Source of the DNA: Tipula vernalis | Lineage: Eukaryota > Arthropoda > Insecta > Diptera > Tipulidae | DNA length: 64,000 nucleotides | Direction: 5' to 3' | Assembly: GCA_958295665.1 (NCBI GenBank) | Contig: OY282558.1 | Span: 18,289,409 to 18,353,408, forward strand | Part shown: positions 33,609-45,110 of the stretch, one piece after another | How the letters are laid out: every line of letters begins with the position of its first letter | How positions within the stretch are numbered: the first letter of the stretch is position 1 | Notes under the pieces: generated by a model | What the model was told of the DNA's origin: nothing | The model's input: only the letters and a program-made list of their open reading frames with translations | The model's database searches: none | Program-made: the position numbers and the translations under genes

Positions 33609-36600
33609 ATGGCTGCAAGTATCTCAGATGGTAAATTAATTTCTTTGCTTTACTCGATCTCCAAGTGCTCATTGGCATTTGAGATTTATTTCATCATACA
33701 TTTTATCCACACGAATTTCACTATATTTTCAATTTTATATTAGAAACAACATATGTAAATGTTACAAATGATCAAAATCAAGTAACGGATTTGGAGAATA
33801 ACCGTGTAATACTTATTCAGAATAACGGAATGGATTCCTCAACAACAGACCAATTGATAATATTAAATATACCAAGTGATTCACCCGAGATGAACGAAGT
33901 AGAGCAACTCTTGTATTTACAGTAAAAATGGAGATTCGCCATTTTTTCTTTCTTTTTGCCGTGACTTTTATTACGTGGATATTCGATTTTTTATTTTTAT
34001 TTTACACAACCAATATGATACACCGCATCAATTCTAAAATAAAATATAAAATTCAACAAAAACATTTAACTTCAATGTACACAAACGATGATAAAAACAA
34101 CAAATACATCGCTATAGACTACAACAAACACACAAACCATATTTTAAAAAAGACATTTAGAAAATACAATTACAACATAGCACACAAAACATCACAAAAA
34201 CTTGGAAACAAATTATCAACACAACAAAACCGTATTGACGACAGCGGTATTTACAAATTAATTTGTAACGATTGTCCTAAGTTCTATATCGGCCAAACGG
34301 GAAGAAAATTTACTCAAAGATTCAATGAACACACAATAGAAGCTAAACATACAAACACACACACAACCTTCAAATCAAATTACGCTCAACACTTAGTTAC
34401 CCAACAACACACATTCACAGACATAAACAGAAATTTAAAAATATTACATACATTAAAGAAAAGCAATCTAATGGACCGTTTGGAAGAGTTGGAGATCTAC
34501 AAGAATCGTCACAACACATACATTCTCAACGATAAAATAAATACAAAAACAAATAAAATCTATGACATGATAATTCAGTAGTTAAAAAATTGGACTGACG
34601 ATGGATGTAATCCGAAACCGGTCTCCTAAATTTCATTAAATAATTATTACGAAAAGAAAGACATTTTAATTTATTTTAAACTTATTATATATTTGTTCCT
34701 AAATATATATACGTGTTTAACTAATAAAAAAGTTTTAATTTATTTTATTTTTTAAAATAAAAATAAAAAATCGAAACTCTTGTATGAATGGAATCTTTAT
34801 TATTTACGTGACAAATTCAGAGGTAATTCTAATCATTATCAATTATTAAAAGGACAATAATTTTGAAAACCATTTACTTACTATTTTATGTTACAGAACC
34901 TGGATACGACCAGCTATTGGGTTTGGAGGCTATATCAGAATTGGAATTAGATGTGATGTTCCCGTCTTACAGTGATCAATGTCATAAAATAAGGCTTCGC
35001 AAAAAAATTGTTGATTGGCGGAAAAAAAATGTAAATAACAATTTTAATACAATCGTATTCCGAAGTTTTAAATTCATTTCTTAATAATCTTGTTTAGGGA
35101 TACAAAGTCGAAGTGGAACTACTTAGTGCGACGACGAAAACAGGCAGCTGTTTTGTGAATAGTTGGATTGACAATCAATATGATCAGAGTGATAGATCAA
35201 CACCATACACACCAAATTGTTTAGCATCTAATGAAAATACATCTTCACATTTTGTAATTTAATTTATATATCTAAATTTAGCAGTTTATATAATAGCTTA
35301 ATTTATTACAGGATTTAAAAATGTTTTTAAAGACCGATAAAGGACGAAAAATATTAAAGTGCTATACTTCGACAAATCCTCCAAAACCAGATAACATACA
35401 TAAAAAAAATTCTAGTGGACATCATTCTAGAATATCACTATACATCAAATATTACCCTAAACTATAACGATTTTGATAAAATTTCTTGTGATATCGCAAT
35501 CACTTTTGTTGGAGAAAAAAAAGTAAAATTATCTACCAACATCGAGCATAATATACATTAATTTATTTTCTTTAACTCATTTTCTCGATTTATAGGATTG
35601 GTATTATCACAAAGTTGACAAAAAACGGCCTTCCGGAAAACTATATAACAAATATCGGAACGAGTCCCCCAAGTTGAACAAAATTGGTTACTTTGGTACG
35701 GCAAAGATAACTAAACCAAATTCATCGGAATCAAGTAATTTACAAGTTTATGATTTATTTATTATGGTATTCCATAATTTCTATTTTTTTTTTTTTCAAG
35801 TAAACGAAAACAACGGCTTTAGCAACAACATCCCAGAGTATGTGAAGTATGCGGAGTACTATAAGGACAAAGAATGGCTGCAGTGCATGGACGTTCCTTG
35901 GAGCACGGTTGAAATGAAATTTCAAAGTACATTCAGTGGGCGCCGACAGGAACTCTCAGCAAAAAATTTTAACATTCAAACATTTTATGAAGACTGGTTA
36001 ATATTTAGGAATCCAGATGCATTTAGACTTGTACGTCATAATAATTTGGTAATAAAAAATTAATTCTACTCACTATTGTTTTTTATTCATAGATTGACCT
36101 TGAATTTCAAATGTTGTACCCGGCAAAGAACATTGCATTAAAAAAAATTGGAGGTTTCTGTTAATAAAATCATTCCAATAATGACAAAAAACATTAAAGA
36201 AAAAATATTTATTGAAAAACTTACTAGCACAGAACAAAATGATGGTAAAATTCAACAAAATGTTTAAAATTCAATTATTACTAAAGTTTCTGTATTTTTT
36301 TATTTCCAGATTTTTTCAGTTTGTTGGTATTTAAAGGACTACATTATATATTGAAACCTTTAGCTCGGCTTACCCGTAAAACTGATAAAAAAATTTGGAA
36401 AATTTCAATCCGAGACTCAATCTGCTCATTTATTTTGGAGTTAAACAACGACGTTTCCAGTTTACAAGAGGAAATTAACAAAAAACGAGACATTTGCAAC
36501 GAGTATGGGTTTAATCTACAGCCTTTCATCGTAGTATTGGGAAAATCCCAAGATAAAAATTACGCCATTTGTTATGACCAAATATTCTACGTGTTTAAAA

Positions 36601-36777
36601 ATTTGCTAGAATGCATTTCAGTGGCATTCAAAATTCATTTTGTACTGAATTTAAACTATTCTACAGAATGTTACAAGGTTTGGTTATTTATCCAACAGTT
36701 TTTTTTTTGATTTAAAAACCTCTTCTAATAAAACAGATGTTGAAGTTGCGTCCTTGATTTTGGACTTAAATTCTTAA
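33609..36777 (+). CDS. Nine-exon gene with SAM-like segment, partner of the downstream transposase
   Basis: Exons inferred from GT/AG ends and phase: 33609-33630, 33744-33916 continued at 34786-34822 after removal of a Penelope insert, 34897-35030, 35098-35253, 35312-35522, 35596-35734, 35801-36030, 36093-36244, 36310-36777. Introns are 59-113 bp. About 572 residues if three extra homopolymer bases (8 A in exon 5, 8 A in exon 8, 10 T in exon 9) are disregarded. Exons 2-3 encode a SAM-like helical segment (VEQLLYEWNLYYLRDKF, then ISELELDVMFP). Later blocks: CMDVPWSTVEMKFQSTFSGR, FQMLYPAKNI, CNEYGFNLQPFIVVLGKS, YKVWLFIQQFFF. No catalytic motif seen. I recall similar proteins next to such transposases in other insects but cannot verify this. 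Probable role: accessory DNA-binding or multimerising protein of a two-gene transposon. Confidence 0.65.
33906..34785 (+). mobile_element. Penelope-like element, 5'-truncated, with 11-bp target duplication
   Basis: AACTCTTGTAT occurs at 33906-33916 and again at 34775-34785. The 858 bp between them (33917-34774) are foreign to the host exon. With one copy of the duplication kept, exon 2 reads on in frame (EQLLYEWNLYY) and reaches a GT donor in the phase the next exon needs. The insert encodes the GIY-YIG end of a Penelope-like element and ends in an AT-rich tail. RT is absent, as in common 5'-truncated insertions. Confidence 0.88.
33928..34581 (+). CDS. GIY-YIG endonuclease segment of a Penelope-like element
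   Basis: 217 codons, open to its natural stop TAG at 34579-34581. The GIY-YIG nuclease domain is at about residues 106-200: GIYKLICNDC gives the GIY strand, FYIGQTGRKFTQRFNEH the YIG strand and the catalytic Arg, and LEELEIYKNRH near the C-terminus supplies the metal-binding Glu region. Before it, residues 55-100 match the linker between RT and nuclease in Penelope elements (HILKKTFRKYNYNIAHKTSQ). The first 30 residues are strongly hydrophobic and may not belong to the element's protein. The ATG is probably internal because RT is missing. In this family the nuclease nicks target DNA for target-primed reverse transcription. Confidence 0.85.
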   Translation: MEIRHFFFLFAVTFITWIFDFLFLFYTTNMIHRINSKIKYKIQQKHLTSMYTNDDKNNKYIAIDYNKHTNHILKKTFRKYNYNIAHKTSQKLGNKLSTQQNRIDDSGIYKLICNDCPKFYIGQTGRKFTQRFNEHTIEAKHTNTHTTFKSNYAQHLVTQQHTFTDINRNLKILHTLKKSNLMDRLEELEIYKNRHNTYILNDKINTKTNKIYDMIIQ

Positions 36778-36828
36778 ATGTATTGTTAATTAAATATATG
36801 TATTATTAGCTTAGTTTACACAATAAAA

Positions 36829-39215
36829 ATGAAATGTGAAATTTGTAACTATAATTGCAGTGAAATTGGTTCGTACATTTTACATTTGAAAATAGTGCAT
36901 AAATTCAAACCATCTGAAAATGATTACAAATGCTCAAACGCTAAATGTTTATCAGTATTCTCCAATTCAAGTAAATTAAAGCGTCACTACGCTTATTGTA
37001 AACAATTTAATGCTGTTGATAACATAATTTGTGATGCGACTCCGCAAGTACCGAATTATAATTTCAATAGAAATTCTATTAAATCAAAGTGTTCTGAAAA
37101 TGTTTTTGTAAACGACTGTAGCGGTAAAACAAAAGATTTGAATTTCGACGTTCATAGCGTCTCAAAGTTTCAACGAAAGATATATGATAATTCACTAAAG
37201 TTCGTTTGTAAATTAAATGGCATGAATAATGTTACAACTACTTTGTTGACAACTATTATAAGGGATTTTTCCAATATCATAATTCAAAATATGATAAACG
37301 AATTAAAAAGCAGCATTTTTCCTTTTATTATCGATGAAATGAAAAATAAATGTGAGGTTTTATTCGAAATATGCCAAAAACCCTTTAGTGAATTAAACAG
37401 CGATTATCTGCTGTTGAGACATCTAAAAAGTTTAGACCTCTACAAACCAGCTGAAAAATTTACTATCAATGCGGAAGTAACTGAAGTAATGAAAAAAGGT
37501 GTTGCCCATTTAGACAAACAAACATCTATCGGTATTTTAATGCCTATACAATTCCAAATTCGTAAGTTTTTTGAGTTACCAGGAGTATTAGAAAAAACTT
37601 TGGAAAATAATATATCGCTGAACATTTCTAGTATTGTAAATGGCACAAATTGGAAATTAAAAACAAAACATCTCAAAAATAGAAATATAATTCCTTTTAA
37701 TTTATACTATGATGACTTTGAAACGGGTAATGCATTAGGAAGTCATGCTGGAAATCAGTCTATCGCGGCTTTTTATTTCAATTTTCCAACACTCTCTCAA
37801 AACTGCTCTAGCTTATCAACAATTTTCCCCGCAATGTTTGTTAAAACAACTGTTATTAAAAAATACGGGTAGGTACAATAAAAGTGTATCTAGACTGATG
37901 CACGTTTTACAAAATCTTGGAGAGGATGGCATGGTTCTAAATATTAAAGGCAAAGAGTTCCTGGTTTTCTTTATTCTAGGAAATATAGTTGGCGATAATC
38001 TAGGCTTAAATTGCCTATTAGGGTTTAGCCCTTCATTCAATCATAAATATTTCTGCCGATTTTGCAACGTAATGAGAGACGAGATAAATAATTTTAAATA
38101 CGAAAATAGTACTAAAATAAGGACAATTCAAAATTATATTGATGATATGGACCAAAAACGATTACAAGCTGACAGGCATAAAATTTGAATCAGATTTTAA
38201 TAAATTGCAAGGGTTTCATGTAACTAAAAACTTTTGCGTTGACATTATGCATGATTGTTTTGAAGGAATAATTAAATATGGTTTATCAAATGCAATTAGT
38301 TATTTTATCAAAGATAAACAATACATTTCTTTTGGGCGAATTAAATAATAGAATAAAGTATTTTGAATATGGAGAACTACAATGTACAAACCGAATACCT
38401 TTGATAAAAGAAGAACACTTGAAAAATAAAAAGCTTCATATGTCGGCCCGTGAAAGTTTAAAATTTTTACAATTCTTCTCGTTGCTGATTGGTGATAAAG
38501 TAACACAAAATGATAGTGTTTGGAAATACGTTTGCCTGTTGGATGAGGTTGTTGAACTATTACTTTACGATAGTTTTATTTAAATGTATTTAACGATCAG
38601 TTGAAACCTAAACACCACATTTTATTACATTATCCAACCATTATAATGAAATCAGGTCCACTCATTTATTTTTGGTGTATGGGATTTGAGTCCAAACATC
38701 GAGAGATGAAATGTTACACCAACGTAACTTCTTCTAGAAAAAATTTACCATTGTCAATAGCTAAAAAATGTTTGTCAAACTATGCATTTAATATTTTAGA
38801 AAACATTGGGTTTCAAAAAGGGTTAATCATTCATAAAGTAGAGAATGAAAACTCTCTTGTCAATAAATCATATTTTAGATTTATTAAAGGAAAATTAAAC
38901 TTAACTACAAATAACTTTGAATCAGCAAGCTCAATAACATTTCATAACACCTTATATAAAACCAATTTTTTTATTTATGAGAAAGAAGAAAATAAACTAT
39001 TGAAAATAGTTGATATCTTAGTTCAATGCGATGAAGTTTATCTCATTACACAGAGAAGAATTGTTGAGAAGTATGGTAAGCATTTAAGGGCTTTTATTGT
39101 TGGAGGCCTTGAATCAGAATATGATTATTTAAAACTTGGTGGAACTCACGTGAAGCCTTTTTTATTATATACTTACATAGATCTAAGTAAATGTTTTAGG
39201 CCATTTTTACTTTAA
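36829..39215 (+). CDS. CACTA/EnSpm-like transposase with N-terminal zinc fingers
   Basis: ATG at 36829, 51 bases after the upstream gene's stop; ends TAA at 39213-39215. N-terminus: a C2H2 finger (C3, C6, H19, H24 in MKCEICNYNC...H...H) and a second finger-like C/C/H/C cluster ending KRHYAYCK. Transposase core: YYDDFETGNALGSHAGNQS (putative first catalytic Asp), YFCRFCNVMRDE (CxxC), VDIMHDCFEGIIKYGL (DxMHDxxEG, second acidic residue), LKPKHHILLHYP and GFESKHREMK. The pattern recalls the TNP2/DUF4218 pair of CACTA transposases. Frame breaks: near 37855 (run of A), near 38155 (run of A), near 38330 (T/G run), each one extra base, and a small deletion near 38585. About 750-790 residues overall. 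No introns needed. Superfamily placement is inference. Confidence 0.65.
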
Positions 39216-39259
39216 AATAAATATGTAATATAAAATATTTGAAAATTAAATTTAAACGT

Positions 39260-39924
39260 AGACAATGTAGGTATATTTTTATATAATTTTGGAAATATTT
39301 TTAAACAAAAATTAATTATTTAAATTTTATGAACATATACATATACATTCTGTATAATAAAAATAAACATCTTTTTATTTCAATTGTCAATAAATAAAAT
39401 GCCTTGAAATAAGTATAACACTATCTTTAATTTAAGAAATCCATACCTAATTTCAAAGTAAATTTGATCAACATTGCAAGGAATTATTCCTAAATTTATA
39501 GTATAAATGTTATAAAATTTATGAAAAAATCCTGAATTTAAATTAATTTTGCCTCAGTTATTATAAACCATTTCCTTGGTTTAATTAAAATTCTCTATAT
39601 TTAGCTCTCATTTTAAGGCAAATGATACTAATTTTAAAGTTTTAATGTACAAATATCAATGAAAAAATCATTTGTTTTTGGATTAATAATATAAAATTAA
39701 TGTTAATATTCCATAATCTTAACATTTTTATCCTTGGAATGTATACACCAAAATATAAAAATTAGTCATATTTGTCTTAAAATTAAAGCTAGAGTCCTTA
39801 ATTTATAGTAACATATGACTTAACTGATTATTCATATTTCAACATTAATCTTATGACTGCATTCATTAAACCAAGGTGTAAAATACCTAGGGTCTAGATC
39901 AAGTCGCAAATTCCTTGATAATAA
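39260..39924. other. AT-rich DNA, possible 3' flank of the two-gene element
   Basis: No coding motif. A small inverted pair (AAACCATTTCCTTGGTTT) lies near 39566-39584. Confidence 0.4.
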
Positions 39925-39929
39925 TTACA

Positions 39930-40915
39930 AAAACATTAAATCTATAGGCCTCTTTTTTTCAGTGTATTGTAAAAATTGATTTACGTTGGTTCGTTGAGCA
40001 TTTCTTACGTTTAAAGGGACTCTCTTTATTGCTGATTTAAATATCGATGTATCGAGTTCCCTGAGAGTCGCTTTAATTTTAGTAAAAAGGCAATTTATGT
40101 TTTTTGGTTGATATCCTTTGCTATACACTTTCCGCTTAAGATTTGCTCAAAAATCCTCATATGGTGGATTTTCCTCTTTTGGTACAAAACGAATACCCAA
40201 TCGCCGCATTTGATCTATGCTGGCTTTGGAGTAATGGGCCGATGCTAAATCCGGCCAAAAAAGCCTCTTTTGATTTGCATGGTAGTTTCTTATAAATTGT
40301 TTAACTATTGGTAAACATTCGACCTTGTACAGATAGAAATACAGGTTCCGAAATTCCGGTTTCACTTATTGCCAATCACAGTAAAATTTTGTCTGGAAAC
40401 TTCTCTTTGGGAGTGAACTTCACCTTCTCGTCGATATTACATGTGCCATTATCAAAGTAGGCTTTGGGTTGCCATTCGGTGCCATTTAAAGTAAAATAGG
40501 TCTCGTCATCTTGAATCACATTCACATTATCTTTTGCTCGCAAAGAATTTTGTATACCTTTTTTTAAACGTTGTTTCTGGACCTTTTTCGTAAACTTTAG
40601 GAACTATTTTTCTTTTTCTTAGCGTAATGTTCATTTCGATTAAGCAATTTTTAACAGTATTTTTGTGGCACTGGAATTTAATTCCTAAGGAACGATATGA
40701 CTTTGCCACTTGACCAACTATAATTCGCTTCAGGACCGCTTCCCACTTTTTTTTGAACTGCATTTTTATTCTTAAATTTTCTAATTAAATTATAAATTAT
40801 GGATCTTTCATAATTTAATTTCAAAAAGTATTTTACTACATCAGAAATTGCTACCTCCCGATTTTTTCTTAAAAGTACACACGACTTTTCGCCGCCCAAA
40901 TTCGTTTTGAGACAT
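39930..40915 (-). pseudogene. Tc1/mariner-superfamily transposase, DD37E-like, broken
   Basis: Reading leftward, an ATG at 40913-40915 opens MSQNEFGRRKVVCT, then after a shift KKNREVAISDVVKYFLKLNY and IIYNLIRKFKNKN form the first helix-turn-helix. IIVGQVAKSYRSLGIKFQCH and KNTVKNCLIEM make a second. The C-terminal core has FWPDLASAHYSKASIDQMRR (second Asp), IRFVPKEENPPY, then EDF-stop-AQILSG. In relatives the PP is followed by about five residues ending RPIE before FW, 37 residues after the Asp; here those residues are deleted and the W codon is a stop. The tail (AIKRVPLNVRNAQRTN) ends near 39935. TIRs were not identified. Confidence 0.75.
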
Positions 40916-41600
40916 ATTTTCGTGGCTAATGTTTCGAATCGACTAATTTTTATAAAACAAAATAAAATTATTGGGAATCCCCTAAATAAAGAAAATGCGT
41001 TTTGTTTTTACTATCGCCGGGGTTTTACTGTTGTGTCGGGTTCTGTGTCGCGTGTATATCCATCTATATTTATAGCTGACTTCATTATCAACTGTGATAC
41101 ATGGGAATCTATGTCCTACAATATTGTGTGGCTGTGCTTGTTTTATCGTTTTCTGTGCTGTTGAGTTAGTTTTAGGGGGAGGGAGGCAAAAAAAAAAAAA
41201 ATTTGTGTCGTGGAGATTTGTGGTGGCAGATTGTGCATGCACGTATAGTTTACGTGTGATTGGTGATTTACTTTCAATTTCGATTTTGGTCCTCCATGAT
41301 ACAGTGAGTGGTGTACTTGCATTGCAATCTGAGTGTTGATTTGTAAATGTAATGTTACTGGCTTTTCCTTCAAAGGACATTAAATTCATTGGAGGAGTGG
41401 CATTGCATTGAAAAGGAAAGCGCTAAACTTGTAATTACTCTTTATAACCGTAAACAACCTTTTGCCTAGTATTCTCACGCTGGCTAAATTCGGTGTATCT
41501 TTTTTCGGCCTTAATCGACGTCATCTGGCTCAACGGTTCTTCTCAACTTTTCCAAATAGCACTAAAGATTTGTTTGGTTGTCTAGGAAATTGTTTGACTT
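40916..41600. other. Unassigned DNA
   Basis: Contains a 135-codon minus-strand ORF (40982-41389) rich in Thr/Ser/Asn with no recognised domain and a 14-A run near 41190. It could be untranslated or ORF1 sequence of the neighbouring LINE fragment. Confidence 0.35.
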
Positions 41601-42400
41601 GATATTGGTGGGAATTGAGCTGGGCTCTTCCAAGAAATCATCGGTGCCGTGAGATTGTGGCCTGTAAACACACAAAGTAGTTAGTTACTTTAGGATTTGG
41701 AAAATGGATTTCAATGACTAGCAAGTCAGCGGTTTTCAAATAAAAGTAATTGTTGGCCTTAACACCGGAATTAACACTGACATATACAGCGGCACCACCT
41801 AGGCGATGGTTATTGTTACAAAAAGATTGTATCCGGTAATAGAGGGGTTGTCGAGTTTAAAATTTGTTATCAAGATTTCCGATGGAGGCTCACATAGGGA
41901 TTGAATGTTGCGGATCGGCCTGTCATAATTTGAAGTTCAAATCGGGCAACAAGTTTCAATTGGAAGTTTATAAATTTTTACTCATACGAATCTCATATTA
42001 AATGGGTAAAATGTTTTGAAGTACAAATTAAAAATGACAAATGTAGGAATGACAAAGGAAGCGTCTTACTTATACAACTATGATGACGTGAACTAAATCG
42101 AGGTGTGAAGGATATTCAAAATCATAAAGTTCAGTAATCCACGGAGGTTGTTGTTATCATATTTGAAGAAGTCATCAGTTCTTCCAGTGATTTGGTTTGG
42201 TTTTGTACATCCCTCAATGCCGCCATCGCATCGCACTATTTTGTGTTTCATCACTAATTGAGGGTTCAATTATTGTAGTTTCATCATCAGTTTCATTGAC
42301 GATTGGTGGTCTACGTCTGGTCATTGGTCGCTGAGGGCAGGTGTTGATAGTTTACTTTACACTAATTTTGAATGAATTGAGTTCCATTGAGTGGTGAGTC
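41600..42400 (-). pseudogene. LINE remnant: ORF1 start and endonuclease fragment
   Basis: On the minus strand the peptide MTRRRPPIVNETDDETTIIE begins near 42330 and resembles an N-terminal LINE ORF1 or similar acidic leader. From about 41870 to 41690 a block reading NNHRLGGAAVYVS, then LLVIEIHFPN, matches the pattern R..GGVAIYV ... LLVIEI of APE-type endonucleases in Jockey/CR1-type LINEs. Frames change repeatedly and the RT is absent. Calls are based on short blocks only. Confidence 0.45.
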
Positions 42401-43800
42401 GGGGTGAGAGGTGAGTGGTCCATCGTCCGTTGCACTTGCGGTGGAAGGAGTGGTTTGGTGCTGGGTTAGTTGTTTGGGTCTGAATGTGATAGGATGTTAA
42501 CATTGGAATGGTTAATGAAATAATTTGATGTGGGACACCGTAGGTTGCTGCCTATCGTTGTAACGTTCTCGCTTGCATGTTTTCGATTGTTTTTGTATTG
42601 TTTATTGTTGCACTAGTGTGTTTGTTTATTTATTGTATTGTCACTGGCACTGCACTATGTTTCCAATTTTGTTAAATTAACTTCACTACTTTTAAGTTAA
42701 AGCTTTGTTTGTCAGGTGTCGCGAGTAATTTTGGTTTTTTCACAAACTTCGATTGGAGGCGGATGGCGTGGTTGCGGATGAACAAGGGCTTTGTGTAGCA
42801 AATATTTACCGTTTAAGATTTTTGATGATAGGTATAACTACTAACAAATTTCATCAATAATGCGGAGAGACATATATTAGAACTAGTTGGAGTGTACTTA
42901 TGGTTCAAAATTTTATTTCAGATGGGGTATGCTGGAGGAAGGAGAATTTAATATAATTGATCCTTAATGTAATTAATGCCTTAAGGCTTAGAATTGAATT
43001 ATGATTAATAAATGGTAATGTTATTTTTAGGGATAGGAACATCTTTACATTTCAATTAAGATTATATTATACTTATTGTTGTTTTAATATTTCTCTTAAT
43101 TGTTGAAAGCTAATACTTAAATATTTGAAATTATAGAGCGGTTGGACTAAGTGAGAGTAGAAATAAATAACTAAATTGTTTTTTAGTTTCAGAAGAACAT
43201 CGAAATATATTTTATCATCAATTTTGTTAATCGGAAGTTTGGAGTATTATATAAATATAAATTCTAGTTTAAGATATTATTTCAGATCGATCAGGTTCCA
43301 ACGTTTTATTATTAATGTTTTAATTGTGTTGTCATTGTGCTGTCATAAAACACTAACTATCGGCTTTATTAGGTGTCTGTAACAGGGCCGAGTCTGTCCT
43401 CACTAACATTCCTTTCCCATTCCTCGATTTTGTTACATGTAAAAAGGTGTACGATGCCTGCCTGGCCAGGGGCGGATGTTACACTATTAGACTTATGTAG
43501 TTATCAATGTGGCGTCTTTCTTTACGGTGTGAATATTGCTATGTTTGGCTTCATGAAAAGCTGAGTATGATGGTACATATTTCCTTGGTGAGGGAGAGTT
43601 ATGGTGTCGTGTTGTAACAACGGTATAGTGGTGTGGTATTCGCATTTTTAATACGGGAGACTTGCTTAATGCTTGATCGTACATTGAAATCAATCAATCA
43701 ATCAATTTTGTTGTAGGAGTTTAAGCTTGAAAACAACGCTAGGGCTGCAGCTGAAAAATATGCAGTGTTTATGGTCAAGCAAATTAATAAAGTAACCGAA
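42401..43800. other. Unassigned AT-rich DNA
   Basis: No recognised domain or RNA gene. Small ORFs at 43176-43382 and 43373-43564 (plus) have no motif support. A short ATCA tandem run lies at about 43690-43705. Confidence 0.4.
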
Positions 43801-45110
43801 TCAGTAGTTTGTTCTATATGTAATTAACTTAAATATAAATGGACGTCTTGTGCTGTAAGGGTTGCTATTAAAATCAGGCATATCACCCAGTGTTAACTCA
43901 CCATCTATTATACATTTTAATATTTTATCTAAAGTAATTTCGTCAGTCAGAATTCTTCTCACTTTCAGCGATACTAAATTAAATCTGGTCAGTCTGGTTT
44001 CATAAGGCTCCATTTCTTGTTTAAATTTAAAATTTAAATATCTCGGTGGTCCTTACATTTATTTCCGAGTGATATACTCTATGACTCTGAATACATAAAT
44101 AATCTCCGCGTTGTCCAGTTAACTTTTTTTCTAATCGGACTTTTAATGCTTTATTTATTTTCAAAATTGGTTAAAAATATTAATTTTGTTCGTCCACCAC
44201 TACTTTAATGTGACACTATTCAATAATGCTTGTTACAAAGGCCCCAAAAATAACAAGGCGGGACCGATATCCCGTAAAATTTCTGATATTTTTAAACGAG
44301 AAACCAATATTCTGTTTATAGTCCATCTTATCATCAATAGTTATACCCAAGTCAACAACGTTAGATTTATTATTGATTTATGTATTGTTGAGATAACATA
44401 CTTGAAATATTGATTAACATTTCTCGGGTTTGTTTTATTGACACTGCATTTGTCGATATTGAGGTTGATACAGCTAAAAATGTTGAGATCGTCTGTGAAT
44501 AAGATAGGCGTTGAACCATGAGGAGCTCCAGAGGTAGGTAAGATTTCATTAGGACGTTACTACCCCTAACACCATATCGAAACAACTTTTCCAATAAAAG
44601 TGAATAATTAACTTTATAAAAAGCTTTAGAAAATTTGGTGTAAATGAAGTCAACTCCAAAGCCAGAATTTAACGATTTAGTCACATATTCTGTAAAGCAA
44701 ATTTATTTGTTAACGTAGAAAGTCCTTGGAAGAATACATGTTGACTTTTGGATACGATTCCCTTAGTATGAGCAAAACATTTTTTTTTAACAATTTTCTC
44801 GAAAATTTTAGAGACACAGTTATGTATTGAAATTGTTCTATAATTTGAAATGTCTATATTATCACCCTTTTTAAATACTGAAACTATTCTGACAACTTTA
44901 CAATGTTCAGGAAATTTACCTTCGCAAACTGGTTCGAGCTACATTGCTTAGAAAATAAGGAGATAAATGTTTGAGGTTTATTTGTCTCAATTCTGGTTAG
45001 CTCCAGTAACGTTTCACCTTCAGCAGTCCATAAATTATGTAATTTGCTACATTGATTGTATAATGTCCTATTGTTATTTCTGGAATCGGGCAATCCTAAA
45101 TTGTAAACTG
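43801..45110 (-). pseudogene. Jockey/CR1-type LINE reverse transcriptase remnant
   Basis: Reading leftward from 45100: a short pre-RT linker (LYNQCSKL), then about 44880-44790 ISNYRTISIHN and FSRK-like RT motifs 1-2 in shifting frames. Next SGFGVDFIYTKFSKAFYKVN at about 44650 (catalytic block A: Y-D/T-FSKAF) and SLLLEKLFRYGVRG. A damaged GxPxGS block at 44520 is joined by a deletion to LFTDDLNIF, the catalytic FADD box with A to T. The thumb (VVDLGITIDDKMDYKQ) follows at about 44340. The C-terminal segment is open at 43801-44013 (ETRLTRFNLVSLKVRRILTD, FNSNPYSTRR). Confidence 0.75.

Larger units (their letters stand above)
33600..39260 (+). mobile_element. Candidate two-gene CMC/CACTA-type DNA transposon
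   Basis: The spliced SAM-like gene and the zinc-finger transposase gene are co-directional, 51 bp apart and surrounded by DNA without other genes. This resembles the TNPA/TNPD two-product layout of CACTA elements. I did not find CACTA/CACTG terminal inverted repeats or a target duplication around 32.8-33.6 kb or 39.2-39.9 kb, so the borders given are just the coding borders. Confidence 0.5.

Noticed and set aside
33917..34015. Hydrophobic N-terminus of the GIY-YIG ORF as a signal peptide
   Set aside because: The element is 5'-truncated there, so the first residues come from an arbitrary upstream reading, and the nuclease acts in the nucleus.
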